DNA from: Mallotus nudiflorus
Taxonomy: Eukaryota > Streptophyta > Magnoliopsida > Malpighiales > Euphorbiaceae
Assembly: GCA_947683625.1 (NCBI GenBank)
Contig: CANTUR010000056.1
Coordinates: 704,780-768,779, forward strand
Direction of reading: 5' to 3'
Length of the DNA: 64,000 nucleotides
The notes under the pieces: model-generated
The model's input: only the letters and a program-made list of their open reading frames with translations
The model's database searches: none
Told to the model about the DNA's origin: nothing
Shown here: piece by piece, positions 21,224 to 33,834 of the stretch
Layout: every line of letters begins with the position of its first letter
How positions within the stretch are numbered: the first letter of the stretch is position 1
Made by a program: the position numbers and the translations under genes

Positions 21224-23078
21224 GTGGAATTTAACACACGCTTAAGTGTTTAGCTACCATAGTATTGTGTAAATTCAAGGTTCACTAGAAAATACAAAAT
21301 AGACTTCAAATCCAAATTAGAGATAGAATTGTCACCTGAATAAGATTTGAGACATACTATATAACAACTGGATTACACGAAAGTTCCAATAGCCGTCTTC
21401 AAAGAACGAGTTTAGAAACTAACTATGAGCTTCTGGAATACTCATCCAACCTTAGAATTAGCCTCCGTGCATATTTTGCATTTGATTACCTTTAATTATT
21501 AAGTTATTTATTTATTAACATATAAATTGCAATTGCCTCCAAACAATTTTCAAATTTTACAATTAAGCCCAAGTTTGCATTAAATTTCAATTACATGCAA
21601 ATTAAGTGTAGTTCACAACATTTATCACAAATAATACAAAACATTCATAGAATTAAAGATAAATAAATAAGTACAAATGCAAAGAAATAGGAGGAGGAGA
21701 AATGAGTTATAACCCTTGATCGTGCAATATATAAAAAACAAGAAAATGAATAAGAAATTTAAGAACTAATTAAGGAATAAATTTGATGATTAAAATCATC
21801 CTAAAGGTTCCTCCGACAAACAAAGCATTATTCTCTCACAAATATATTAAATCCTGCAAAAGAAAGCCATAAAGTTAATTCATAAACCAAATAAATGTAA
21901 ATAAGAATAATAGGCATATAAATATTTAGTTAAGAGAGATATCATAATAATTGTACAAAAGGTTGAACAATATGAAAATGTATAAGAGAACATGAATCAC
22001 ATAATACAAATATAAGAAATCAAAATCAAATGACGCATGACTCTAATGATATGGTGGCATCTCATCAATGAGGAATCACCTCTAGCCATAGAGGTGACGT
22101 CCTGTCACTTGAAGCCTAAAGAGGCGTCACTTGACTGACAGACACAACAATGAACTTTCAAGTTTCTTAGATTTTAAGTAAGTAAAATCAAATATCAATA
22201 ATTGGGAACTTACAATTATATCTAATAATTTAAAAAATTCATGTCATGAATATGGCATAAAATGAACAACAAATCTAAGAACAAGTAAGCAAACAAATGA
22301 AGTTTTTATATAAATCAAGGACTTAATACTATAAAATGGTGGCTCTTAGTTCCTAAGATAGATTTGATGCTCCTTACTTAGTCCTCAGAGACAAGTTTTG
22401 ATTCCAATCCTCACTTGAATGCAAGAACTCCCCTTTCTCGTTCCATAAGAATGCACTTCCAAATGAAAACTCCTTCTTGTCCCTTTTCTTGCCTTCTTTT
22501 TATCTCTTTCTTTTTAATCTCCTTTTTTTTTTTTTATTATGGTCAATCTCTCTCTCAAAAAGTCCTCCATTTTTAAAGTCTTTCCTTTTAGTCTTCCTAT
22601 GCCTTAACAAGATATCTTACCTCCTCCCTTTCATGTCACTCATTATGTATGCTTTTTTAGCCCTTTATTTTGACCCCAAAAAATCACATATTCATGTTCA
22701 AGGATCAATATCAGTCATGTGTGGGCCTATCCACTTGTCCACCAATGTCATTTCTTTAATCAATGTCTGTGCAAGTGGGCTATAAAGAGGAGGTGCCTCT
22801 TCGAAGATGCGTCGTCTCACTGAAACAGGTGCCATCAAGGCAGTGCCTCTTCGGTCAGGCGTCGTCTTTTGAGCCCTATCCTAAGTATTGGGCCTTTGGG
22901 TCAAATGTGGGTTTGGACTTCTAATCCCGGTCTTATGGGCTAAGTTTTGGGGTTTTATATGGGTTTAGACTTGAGCTTTTAGGTTTATTCTCAAAAGATT
23001 TTGGACTTTCTTGCACTCAAGTTTCGTATTTTTTAATCATTAGGATTTCATTGCGGGCCGATCAAACTGAGTATTCAT
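21222..23078 (-). repeat. Tat-type LTR (probably solo) inside the transposon arm
   Basis: Related to 15,579-16,679 in the same orientation: TTGTCACCTG, GCCGTCTTCAAAGAACGAG, CATCCAACCTTAGAATTAGC, and the end GGGCCGATCAAACTGA. No PBS or pol sequence adjoins it, hence a solo LTR. The middle contains a paired GAGGTG/AGGCGTC-like motif around 22,040-22,140 and again 22,790-22,870. A 102-codon plus-strand ORF (22,477-22,785) is T-rich and not called a gene. Confidence 0.62.
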
Positions 23079-23142
23079 AGTATATATAAGGGACATATGT
23101 GCTTTTCGGTATAAACATAAGGGTAGAAATGCACCTTCGCCC

Positions 23143-23150
23143 TATTGCAG
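23143..23150. repeat. Right target-site duplication of the long-TIR transposon (TATTGCAG)
   Basis: Exact match to 19,847-19,854. Confidence 0.72.
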
Positions 23151-23809
23151 CCAAATAAAGTTTGAGCCAGCTATTAATTCAACTAAACCTTTATTGCAGT
23201 TAAATTCTTTTGCTTACTTTTCCTTTTGTCATCCTAGGTAAGTCCTAACTCAACTCAAGCGTCCGAAAAGAAAGAAAATAACTGGGAAACTGTATATCAA
23301 GTAAAATTCCAACATTTGTAGCAACAACAAATAACAATAACAGGTTACTTAATGAAACAGGTTAACTTTATAAAACCACAGAGAATGGCAATTCATAGCT
23401 GAACCACCTCCTGGTAAAATCTATAAAAGCGATCACCAGAGGTTTGAACCTAATCGCATAACGTAAGATAACAACTTTAGTAAATAAACGTGCTATAATA
23501 CCAACACATAAAGAGTCTCTAACAGCGACACTAGCTCAACTTAATTCAGAAGGGAGTAGTTAAAATTACTCTTTATTTTCCCTTCCAAGAACAAACTGTA
23601 AAAGGCGTTGTCTTGGGACCCTTTTCTTAATCACACCATCTACAGGTATACTTCAGATCACAATCACCGTGTTGTCTTGTTCAGACCAAAGACCACCGTA
23701 TTCTCCTTAACTTTAATTTCCGCTAATTTGCCTCCAGACTGGAGCATGATCCCAAGGTTCACACCTTGCATTGGAAAAAAGAGCTACCATGATCTTTACT
23801 TTTCGTTTT
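23151..23809. other. Intergenic region and NAC 3' UTR
   Basis: No gene seen. TTTATT at 23,572-23,577 (AATAAA on the minus strand) lies about 235 bp past the NAC stop and is a candidate poly(A) signal. Confidence 0.5.
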
Positions 23810-25525
23810 TCAGATGTGTTTTGCATATCTTAGTGAACTTGTCTGATCATAACCTTCAGGATATGGCATATCCTCGTTTCCACTAAAACCCATGCCCGCT
23901 AAATAAGGTGACATGTAGCCAATGCGACTGAGATCATCAATGAGTTCCATTTCTCCAGCAAAATTTGAGAACGATGAGCTTAATGAGAACTCTTTATGTT
24001 GATGTGGTTGCCATGTTGTCATTGAGATTGGATTCTCATACTGTTGAAAGTATTCAGATACTTGTGGGTAATCCTGCAGTAAACAAAAAGAAAGATGTTC
24101 AAGATCTTCAAATCTATCAACTAGTCCATCATTAGCCCTTTATCCTTAGTGTTATACCTTTGAAGAATCAAGAATAAGATCAGGAGAGACCCAAATGGTA
24201 GAAGGATTGCCCTCTGTTGAACAAGGTTCAAACGCAGACATTGGTGTGACTTGATAAGGAGAAGCAATAGGGCTTGAATGACGACTCTCGTTATGCAGAT
24301 AGCTTGCTTGAGAAGATGTGCCACCAGAGATGCCCAAGTGCTCGTTTGAGATTAATGTTGAGGTAATATCTCCATTGCTTGAGCTGCCACTCGTAACCTT
24401 CACTTTAGGCTTTCCATTTGGATCGCTTGTCTTATGCCCATGTTCATTCTTTTTAACCACACGGCACAAAGCGAAAGCCCCCTATTGAAATAAATCGCAT
24501 ATAATTACTTCCAGTCTATGTTTTGTATTGCATATAGAACATGCTTAATTACCTGAAAATTTGATGACCCTTGAGAAGCATCATCGCAGAGTCTATACTC
24601 GTGCATTACCCAGTCTGTTCTATCCCCTAATGGAGCCCTTCCACGGTGGAAAACTAGGGTCTTTCTGTACCCGGATAAAGCAGATTGACATACAACTTTC
24701 CTGTCTTTACCAGTAGCTTTCCAGTAGCCAGCTTTAGTTGCTCTATTTGTTCTTGAACCATTTGGGTACTTTCGATCCCTTGGACAGAAGAAAAACCATT
24801 CCATATCTCGTTTTGGGAGAAATGATTTCTCTGCAAATTCATATCTTACAAATCAGAATTTTTCAAGTTACATAAATAATGTGAATTGATAAGGCTATAA
24901 AAAAACACCAACATAACAACAATCTGCAGAGAACATGGAGATTGCAGACAAAAAAAAAATCTATGAAAAACCTGACACAGCAGGCTTACAACCAGCTACT
25001 CAAAGACAACATAGACGCTAGAGAATCTAAGAATCACACAACTTCAAATCATCTGGAAAAATTAAAAAGAAAAAAGAAAAAAAATACAGTGACCATAAAA
25101 TTCAGTTATAGTTCCTTTTGATAAAACTAATCCTCTAACAAGTAGATTCTAAACAAAAGAAGTAAAGAAGAAAAAGTGAAGAGAAAAAGTGCTTTCCAGC
25201 ACCGCAATTAAACTAAATCTTTGCTCATACTATAATTTGGGATACATAAAGTTAGCACTAGAACATCCTATATAAATTACAGAGTTGTGACAAAAAATAA
25301 ACAATTGATTAAAAAAAGACAAACATTTCAATTTTTTGCAAACTTTCAATAAATGGAGCAGATTGTACCTGGCAACTCCCAGGGATCAAATTTGTACAAA
25401 TCGATTACAGGAATCACTTCGAGCTCGATTTCAAGCCCATGAACTTTTCTATGAAGGTAATATCCAACTAATTCCTCATCAGTTGGATGAAATCGAAAAC
25501 CTGGTGGAAGTGATGCCCCTCCCAT
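23810..25525 (-). CDS. NAC-domain transcription factor, four exons
   Basis: Minus-strand exons: 25,369-25,525, 24,553-24,830, 24,158-24,481 and 23,810-24,073. All introns are GT-AG and frames join exactly (1,023 nt, 340 residues). The N-terminal ~160 residues are a complete NAC domain: A LPPGFRFHPTDEELVGYYL, B IPVIDLYKFDPWELPEK, C WFFFCPRDRKYPNGSRTNRA and GYWKATGKDRKV, D GYRKTLVFHRGRAP and DWVMHEYRL, E FALCRVVKK. NAC proteins bind CACG-core DNA as dimers in the nucleus. The C-terminal half is Ser/Thr/Gly-rich, then acidic and aromatic (WQPHQHKEF, MELIDDLSRIGYM), as in transactivation regions. The start is fixed by the GGASLPPGFRF opening. The A-B wording resembles the Arabidopsis NAC071/NAC096 group; that placement is inference. 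Confidence 0.94.
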
Positions 25526-26190
25526 GATCCGAATCTAACTAGTTCTAATTCTTTAAAAAATACAAATTGCTAAAGAAACAGGACAAAACAGGGAAAACAA
25601 ATCAAAACAGGGTAAACAGAAAATGAGGAATTGTTGTTGCTAAGTACCCACGCTGTACCTATTAAATATTTGAAAAATCCAAAAATAGAAGCTTTTATCA
25701 ACACTTGATTTTTTGCAAAGTATCAGGTACAACTTCCACAGAGTGCACCCATTGTACAACATAACCATTTTCCTTTAAGCAAGAACTTCTTATGATCAAA
25801 ATAGTAGCCCCCCACCAATCCCCTCAAAGTTTAGCCGCAACTCTTAAGAATAAAGTCAACAAAAAAAAAAAAAAAGGAGGCAATACCCAAAAGCAAAAAT
25901 TTTCTGAATTCTAGAATTATGTAGTTAATTTTAACTAGAAAAAGAAAAATATATATATATGCAAACTAGTTAGAACTTCCAAAACTTAAACCTGTTGAAA
26001 TACCCAGAAGCTAAAAACATTCAATATCTCTTTTGGAGAAAAAAATGAAAATTTTGAATGGATGGGACCTAGGACTGGACGCTTTGTGCGGTTGATAAAC
26101 AGAAGAATTTAGAAAAGAACAAGTAATATGTCAATGAAGTAAGAAGTGGAAAAGTCCAGTAGAGTAAAAATAGAGGTGCAAGAAGTGTCT
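25526..26190 (-). promoter_or_regulatory. NAC 5' UTR and leader
   Basis: Between TATA box and start codon. It includes a poly-T run on the minus strand (A run at 25,860-25,875), so a leader intron is possible but not shown. No conserved upstream ORF was called. Confidence 0.45.
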
Positions 26191-26198
26191 CTTATATA
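26191..26198 (-). promoter_or_regulatory. TATA box of the NAC gene
   Basis: Minus strand TATATAAG. Transcription would start near 26,160, giving a leader of about 640 bases before the ATG. Confidence 0.55.
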
Positions 26199-26585
26199 AG
26201 ATTTGAAGAGTGCCTCTTAAATTGGGCGACACCGAAAGTATTCGGGATTGCTTGTCTCAGCATCGCAAAATTCCACTGCAATGGCCCACCTTTGGAGGTT
26301 CAGTTCACACGTAGCAGTTTCCTTCCCGCCAAATCTATTTATGACCGTTGCCATCCCAGTGTTTTTTTAAATAAATATTTTAATTTTTACTATTTTATAT
26401 TTGAATTAATTTTGTTATAATTAAGTTTCTAAACTGATAAATGGGGCATTTGTGATTATATGAAAGCAGATAAGCTTTTCCAGTTAACAAGATATATTTT
26501 TTAACAAAAAACTTTTTTTTTTCTTTTTCTGAATTTAAGTTATCACTTATATTTATAACATCCTATTTTTTCAAAAGAAAAATGT
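26199..26585. other. NAC upstream region
   Basis: About 390 bp of mostly AT-rich sequence, with a moderately GC-rich patch at 26,220-26,340 just upstream of the TATA box. No specific site is asserted. Confidence 0.4.
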
Positions 26586-26946
26586 AAAAATTTAAGGTAA
26601 AATGCATAGTTTCACCCTCTAAAATTTACACGTTTAGCCTATCATATATCCCAACTTTCATTTGTGCCCATCATACTCTCGAACTTCCCTTTTGGGTCTA
26701 TTTCATCCTTATTTTAAAGTACATCAGTGCGTGTGATAAGCTTTCATTGACATATTAAAGAAGTGCTGATATGGACAGTAAATATTGTTTTACAAATCAG
26801 TAAAAATGAAAAAAAGTTAAAAAGGGGTGACATAAGCCCAATATAGAAGGTTAAGAGTGTGATGAACACAAATGAAATTTGAGGTATGTAATAGACCAAA
26901 AATGTAAAGTTCAGAAGGTAAAATTATGCATTTGGTCAAAAATTCA
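26586..26946. mobile_element. Foldback MULE-like MITE (26,595-26,937) with imperfect 9-bp duplication
   Basis: The two ends are long inverted repeats of about 110-125 bp. Left AAATGCATAGTTTCACCCTC matches right (reverse complement) AAATGCATAATTTTACCTTC. Further in, TTTCATTTGTGCCCATCA matches TTTCATTTGTGTTCATCA. A middle of about 100 bp separates them. Flanks are AAAAATTTA (26,586-26,594) and AAAAATTCA (26,938-26,946), one mismatch in nine, as for an old MULE insertion. No coding capacity. Confidence 0.75.
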
Positions 26947-28131
26947 CAAAAATATGTATAATATATAATAAAATTATAATATAATATATGGTTGGCCACA
27001 AAATAATGAATAAAAAATATATAAGAAAACATAAATTTTACTAATTTTTTTTAGTGGTTAAGCACACTATCACAAAATATCAAGTAAAAAAATTAAAGAG
27101 CATATATTTCACTAAATTCTCATGTTATAGAAAATTCATAACAAAATAATACATGGTTGACCACCAAGTGATATAAATTGACTTTAAAAATGATATTGGT
27201 TGATCACACACGCTATTAAGTTGACCATAAAAAATTCATTATAAAAAATTTAATATTTATTTTTGCAAAATAAGTTTTATGATGTAATAAAAATATTAAG
27301 ATCGAATTACTTTTTGTAAAATTAACATAGTAAGTATTTTAATTAAAATTAACTTAAAAATGTTAACGTGATAAGAATTTGGATAAAGGCAAGTTTCGAT
27401 TTTCAATAATTATTAACGAAATAAGTTTTTGTTTAAAAATATCTATTGTCATTAAATATAATGCAACTATCTTGAAAATATTGAAGTCATCATTTTCTAT
27501 TTTCACATAACTTTATACATAAAGAAATACAAAAAGAAATAAGTGTTGCAAAGTTTTTTTCAAATGAATCGAATTTAAAATCCCATTAATTTTTTTGTAC
27601 AATACTCTTTAATCCTTTAAACAATTTCTATTGATAAAGAATATTTGCTATTACTTTTATGATATTCTTGACTTGATGTTTCAAAATCACTTATACATTA
27701 ATTGTTAGAATTATGGAACACAATAGTAAGGTCAACCCATTCATTACTCAAATGAATTTGTGGAGATGTATAAAGGGTCTCACTATCATCAAATTGATCA
27801 TTATATCATATATTACCCTAATGCAAATCATCACTTATATTTATAATATCATATTTTTCAAAAACATTATTCCACTAAGGCATCATTTTACCTAATTGTA
27901 TAAAACAATTCACTCAAAATTTTTTACCTTATAACAAAACACATAGCATAAAATAATATATGGTTGGCCACAAAATACCAAGTAAAGAAATACTAAAGAA
28001 TATACATTCATTAACTTCTTCTAACCAAAAAATATCAAGTAAAAAATAAAAAATCTATATTTCATTAAATGTCTCAAAATGGTTGACCATAAAATATCAC
28101 GTAAAACAAATAGAGAATTTATTGTCATACC
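26947..28131. other. AT-rich intergenic sequence with dispersed short repeats
   Basis: No gene. The motif GGTTG(A/G)CCACAAAATA followed by (A/T)CAAGTAAA recurs (near 26,989, 27,065, 27,155, 27,962 and 28,081), probably remnants of one degenerate repeat family. Confidence 0.5.
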
Positions 28132-29335
28132 TCAAATTTCAATAGACTTTGAAAATGGTTCAATGATGAAAATAATATTTTGAAAATCATAAGAGTTGCT
28201 TGTTTATACTACTTCTGAAGTATGCGAGAGTCTAAAAACCTAAAAAACACCTAAACTAGACTTACACGTTGATAAATCGATCACTAAATCATTTAGTCAT
28301 GTTTTGATTTTATGAGATGAGTTCTCAAAATGATGAATTGCATGTTTCAAGCAATCTCTACTAAAAAAAGACAGCTTATCAAACCGGTGCTCACTTCAAA
28401 AGGCTAAGAATCAATCGAATAAAATCAAAAGTTAATTTTTCAAATTGGAAGTTAAAACATTTTCACAAGACTCAAAAACCTTAAAAACCTAAAAAAAAAA
28501 AAAGACCTAAAAAACTCGTGATTGTATGCACATGTAAACTATCATTCCAAAACTAGGGTAATGATGTAGCCCTATGTCAAATATTATATAATGAAAAATA
28601 GCCAAAAGTATATGCAACTTTCTGTACCTAGAATCTCTATAGGGGACTATACTTACTAAGTGACCAGATATTGTTCCTCACTTTTTTTAGGAAATTAGGT
28701 GGCAAGTCCATAAACACAAAAGTCTTGCATCCTCCTAAGATTAAATATGACCTTTTCCCGTAAATGGAACATAATGTCCCTTTCGATAAAACTGGCTCTA
28801 AAATATTTTGGTCACTCACAGTGATGACTCTATTAGGGACTTTAGTTTGAGAGGTCAAATTGAAAACAGTTATTTCTCATTATAAAATACTTGATCGTAT
28901 AGAGCCATTCATACAACATATTGCATAACACATCACACGTGCACTACTGGTCCCAATCAGCTGATGATGATAGAAAATGATCCACCATGATTCCATATGA
29001 GTCATAGGGTGATTGATTTGGATTCGTCACCTTTAGCCTTTACTCAAGGATTTGTTGAACTTGTTGAACAAAAGTCTTTGACTTAAGTCCATAAAGGGGT
29101 GATCTGAGTTATCAAAAGAATGTTAAACTCAATGAACAAAGTCCATAACCTAGCCATGAGGGAGCATTTTCACTAAATGAGCCCTTAGCTTTTCACCCTA
29201 ACTTAGCCCATGTAAATAAACCGATAAAAATTTTAAGTTCAGTATAATTACCATGTCTTAATAATGTTTGCTTGACATAAATGATATGATATTCTATAGT
29301 TTCCACACCATTTGATATTATTTCATTAATTTTAA
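28132..29335 (+). repeat. Possible LTR-element fragment left of the copia element
   Basis: TGTCATACCTCAAATTTC at 28,132 resembles the common start of plant gypsy LTRs. I could not find its partner or end. A 73-codon minus-strand ORF (28,637-28,858; VITVSDQNILEPVLSKGTLC, KRSYLILGGCKTFVFMDLPP) is open but unrecognised. The right part is cut by the copia LTR at 29,336. Confidence 0.3.
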
Positions 29336-31612
29336 TGGAATTAGTTATGCTATTAGGAAGTGTGGTGAGCAAAGCCTTAGATAAGGTAAAATTTTAAAAC
29401 TTTTACATGCATAACCCTTCAACACATGAAGAATTCCATTCCTATAGATCCATTTTGCATTTTTCACATAGCTAAATAACATATCAATATACAAAAGCAA
29501 CAACCTAGGAATTATAAGTTTAATAAAACTTAGTAACTCCTAAGTTTAATGTAGACTATAATGGTTATCTACAAGGTTTAATGTAGTTAGGTTCAACTCT
29601 TGAATTAAATACTATAGCCTCCCAAATGTTAGGCCTGTAGCTTGAAACACTAAAGCTCCACCAAATCACCTTCTTGCTTAGATTAGATTAGTTGCAAGTA
29701 GCCTCTCTAATGACCTCATAAAACTTGCACCAATTTAATCTTTTTACAAGAACACTTAGGGTTTATTTTGTGCATATTTTTTTTTCTTCTTTTGTGTATG
29801 TCTCTACATAAAATGTCTAACCATTTTTTTAACCTGAGAAATATATATTAGGTTATGTATATATATGTAGAGAAGACAAGCACCTTATCACATTATCACT
29901 TACAATATAACTTGTCATAATAATTATAAAAGTTGTATAAGTGATTAACTAGTGTTCAAAGAAGTGTGTAAAGAATTGAATACATCTCATGTATTATGTC
30001 TATATACATTCTCTATATATAACCATGTAACCTTATCCTTATCTTGCCATAGTCAAAATTTTACACAGAAAAGATAATGTTTGCCTAATATGACGATTTT
30101 GTCATGGTTAACATTTTACACATAAAAGATAATGTGTGTAACATGATAAATTTGACCACATCAATTTGTATGGATGTAGGCTTGGTAATTGGGCCAACAC
30201 TTGGCCCAAGCCCAATCCTTTAGACATATGGGCCTAGATTAGGTTCATGGGCTTTCTCAATATCTTGGACTAACCTTTGGTCCAAAATCCTTTTGTGCTT
30301 AGGCCTAAAGAACTTGAGGCATTAATCCAAGTCCAATTAGAAACAACACATGTTATTAATTTAATACTATAACTAATATCTTATATTAATCAAGTATAGA
30401 TTAATAATTTAACCATCGCTTAAATTAGATTTCATGATATGTTAGATTGCTGAAAGCATAAATCCAATTATATTAATCTTAATTAATTGATTAAACTCTT
30501 TAATCAATAATTAGATTAATGTTAATAATAATTTAGTAAAACTCTTTTAGATGTGACTTACTATATTTATGTCTGGTTAGCAATGAGAATATAATATCAA
30601 CACTTGATATTATTTGAAACACCTTTTTAAGTATAAATGTGAGAATCCCAATTATATACATTTAGTTCTCATAAGTTGTGAGTGACCCCTAGCATTGATA
30701 TCCCAACTACCTAATTAGAAATGAATACATGTGTTAATTCACATGATCCCTTTGGTCATAATTACCATGCACTAAAATCCCTTCATTAGAAGATCCTGAT
30801 ATAGCCTATAGTCAAGGTTTAGTCAAACTCTAATAGTTTTCTTATATGATCTCATCTCAAGTTCTAATTCTTGATAAAACATAATAAATACTAGAAAGAC
30901 TTTTCTAGCACTGAAACTCTTTCAAGCTATATTATGTTTATGTTAGTCTGGAACTTATTCATTAATAATAAACTTAGATAGCATAGGATTTTAGCCTAGT
31001 TCACTCCAAGTAATGAATCCCATCTTGGTCGAACACTTATCCCTATATTTAATTGACTAGAGCCACCATACACCATATACCCATATGTGATTAACACAAG
31101 TATGTAAGTGGCAACAAACCCTAACCACTTAAATGTGGATGACCATGTCACCTCAGGTTAAAGGACTATATGCACCATTATAACCTAGATTATGGTTATT
31201 GACTATAAGTGAATATCTTCACAATCGTAATCTAATGTCATTATTCAATCCACCCATCACATGAGTATCCACATGTCTATTCTAATATCTCATATTAAGT
31301 AGCATGAGACTCACTACCTCCCACTATTAGTATCACATACTAATCAAGGAAAATTAATAGAGGTTATAATTAAATTAATATTACCCAAATATTAATTTAT
31401 CGATTATGAACATTTTTATAGCGTATGTATAAAATAAATTTGTAGCTTATATTATCAACTCTTGATAATAAATTTATTTAACATGATGCTAATGGGTAAA
31501 TACTTAAATAAACAAACACTTTATTTAAATGAATATTATTTATTGCCATATGGGATTATTTACAATGTCAAAATATGTGATTTTCCTCTAGGGCATACCA
31601 CTTACACTAACA
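29336..31612 (-). repeat. 3' LTR (LTR A) of the copia element
   Basis: Plus-strand edges TGGAATTAG and CACTAACA (minus strand TGTTAGTGTAAGTGG...). Colinear with LTR B throughout, for example AGGAAGTGTGGTGAGC, ATAGATCCATTTTGCA and CCTCCCACTATTAGTATCAC. Confidence 0.87.
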
Positions 31613-31627
31613 ATCTCCCACTTGCAC
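31613..31627 (-). other. Polypurine tract of the copia element
   Basis: Minus strand AGTGCAAGTGGGAGAT region. (T/C)AAGTGGGAGATTGTTAG is the usual copia PPT-LTR junction. Confidence 0.75.
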
Positions 31628-33075
31628 TAGAGCCAATCACTATAATATTTTAAACCCATCTTCTCAATATACCAATCTAGTTGTAGTTGCATTAGTGCTT
31701 TAGTAAGTGAATCAGCCACATTATCGACTAAAGCTACCTTTTGAATGAGCACATCACCCTTTCCATTAAGTTCTCTAATAATATGAAAGTGCCTTTTTAT
31801 GTGTTTGGATTTTTTATGAGACCTCGATTCATTTACAAAAGCAGTAGCTCTATTATTGTCACAACAGAGAGGAATTAGGGACTCAATGGAAGGAACAAGT
31901 CCTCATTCAGTAATGAAGTTTTTAATCCAAATAGCTTCTTTAGCAGTATCTGATGCAACTATATACTTGGCCTCTATAATGGAATTATTAGTGATACTTT
32001 GCTTGGAACTCTTCTAGCTCATCTAACCTCCATTACAGATGAAAACAAACCTAGAGGCAGACTTTCTATCATCCACATCTGATTGGAAATCAAAATTTAT
32101 GAAGCCATTTATTTGTAGATCACCTCCTTTATATGTTAAGACTAAATCTTTTATCCTTCTCAAGTACTAAAAAATTGCCTTAATAGCTATCTAATCTTCC
32201 AAACCTATGTTGGATTAAGACTTGCTAGTTACAATACTAACATAGGCAATATCTAGCCTAATACACAACATAGTATACAATAAGCTTCCTATAGTTGAGG
32301 TATAAGGAACTTTGGCCACTTGCTTCATTTCTTCAGGTGTTTTAGATGACACACCCTTGGATAAATGGACACCATGCCTAAATGGTAATAATCCTCTCTT
32401 GGAATCAAGCATATTGAACCTTTTCAACACATTTTCCAAGTAAAGACTTTAGGATAAGCATATCATTCTCTTTGATCCATCTTTATAGACTTGAATCTTA
32501 AGAATGTAGGTTGCCTCCCATAAGTCTTTCATGGAGAAGGTTTTAGATAGCCATACTTTCATAGAAGTCATCATACCAACATCATTTCTAATTAGTAAAA
32601 TGTCATCAATATATAAGACTAGGAAAGAGAGTTGGCTCTCACTAACCTTCTCATACACATGTGGCTCATCATCATTTTTAATGAAACCATAAGAACATAT
32701 AGCCTCATCAAAATGATAATTCTAACTCCTTGAAGCTTTGCACACTTTTGAGCTATCATTGGATTCAAAACCCTTGGGTTGCTCTATAAAAATCTTTTCC
32801 TCAACATATCCACTGAGAAAAGTAGTTTTAACATCCATTTTCCAAACCTCATAATCAAAGTGTGAGGTTATAGCTAGAAGAATCTAAATGGATTTAAGCA
32901 TGGCTATAGGCGAGAAAGTTTCCTTATAATCAACCCTTTGCCTTTCATGAAATCCTTTCGCTACAAGCCTTGATTTATAGGTATCTACCATTCCATCTAC
33001 ACTAATCTTTCTCTTGAAGACCCATTTACAACCTATAGGTACAATACCTTCAGGTGGATCAATAAGTTTCCAAAC
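31628..33075 (-). pseudogene. Copia reverse transcriptase and RNase H
   Basis: Minus strand, with stops. RT motifs: GCKWVFKRKISVDGMVDTYK, VWKMDVKTTFLSGYVEEKIF, QLSFLVLYIDDILLIRNDV (catalytic YIDD intact, about 32,590-32,640), TYILKIQVYKDGSKRMICLS, and VPYTSTIGSLLYTMLCIRLD. RNase H motifs toward 31,700: EAKYIVASDTAKEAIWIKNF, SKHIKRHFHIIREL and ADSLTKALMQ-type sequence. Open pieces are 32,215-32,439 and 32,449-32,658, joined through one stop. Confidence 0.85.
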
Positions 33076-33829
33076 TTAGTTTGAATACATGGAATTCATT
33101 TTAGTTCGTATAGCCTCTAGACATCTCAAAGAATCTTTATCACATAAAGTTTCTTTATATGCAATAAGATCATTAACATGAATGCTTTCTTTATGAACAT
33201 GCAACACTTGCATATGAAGGAAACCATATCTCTCAAGAGAATGAGATATCCTACTAGATCTTCTAGGAGTTAGTGTGATGACTTTCTCAATTGGAATAGG
33301 CTCTTTGGGTTGATCAATATCCATATGATTAATTTATTGGACTTTTTATATTGACTCCTCTTCTAACATTATCTTCTTACATTTGCCACCTTCCTTAAGA
33401 AACTCTTTCTTAAGAAAAATAACATCTCTATTGATAATAATACTTTTTTTCAATAGGAAGATAAAACTAGTATCCTAAACTATCTTTAGGATATCCAATA
33501 AACCTTCCTTTAATCATTTTTACATCCAACTTATTTGATTTTAGCTTTTTGATAAAAGTTGGATATCCCCAAATGTTAATATGTTTAATACTTAATGCTC
33601 TACCATGCTATATCTCTTATGGTGTAGTAGAAATGGATTTGGGTGGAACACGATTAAGGATGTAGGAGGCCATTTGGGGTGCATAACCCTAAAGTGATAT
33701 AAGAAGATGAGTGTAGCTCATCATAGAGCGTACCATATATAATAAAGTAAAATTTTGTCTTCTTGACATACCATTTTATTTTGGTGTTCCAGGCAGTGTG
33801 AGTTATGACATAATGCCATATTCTTTAAG
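33076..33829 (-). pseudogene. Copia integrase C-terminal half
   Basis: The minus strand begins right at the nested-element junction with LKEYGIM-type sequence, then LWGYAPQMASYILNRVPPKS, KHINIWGYPTFIKKLKSNKL and GRFIGYPKDSLGYYFYLPI. Open segment 33,076-33,324 has TPRRSSRISHSLERYGFL and HVHKESIHVNDLIAYKETLC, the linker to RT. The rest has several stops. Confidence 0.8.
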
Positions 33830-33834
33830 GATCT
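33830..33834. repeat. Left target-site duplication of the nested pol-less element (GATCT)
   Basis: GATCT, identical to 39,102-39,106. It lies within the copia integrase sequence. Confidence 0.85.

Larger units (their letters stand above)
19855..23142. mobile_element. Non-autonomous DNA transposon with ~190-bp inverted repeats (MULE-like)
   Basis: The left arm (19,855-about 20,046) is the inverted counterpart of a right arm split in two: 21,026-21,160 and 23,083-23,142. Matching points: AAGGTGCACTTACACCCC (left) against AAGGTGCATTTCTACCCTT (right, reverse complement); CGGTATATAAATA against CGGTATAAACATA; ATTAAAGGGGCTAAAA against ATCTAAGGGGCCTAAAA; and TGGGAC near the inner ends. An 8-bp duplication flanks the whole. 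The right arm was later opened by a Tat-type LTR (21,222-23,078). Without that insertion the element is about 1.4 kb. No transposase is seen. MULE is favoured because of the long arms; hAT is not excluded. Confidence 0.75.

Noticed and set aside
22477..22785. 102-codon plus-strand ORF, Phe/Leu/Ser-rich, could look like a membrane protein
   Set aside because: Comes from a T-rich stretch inside a Tat-type LTR; no homologous frame in the sister LTRs.
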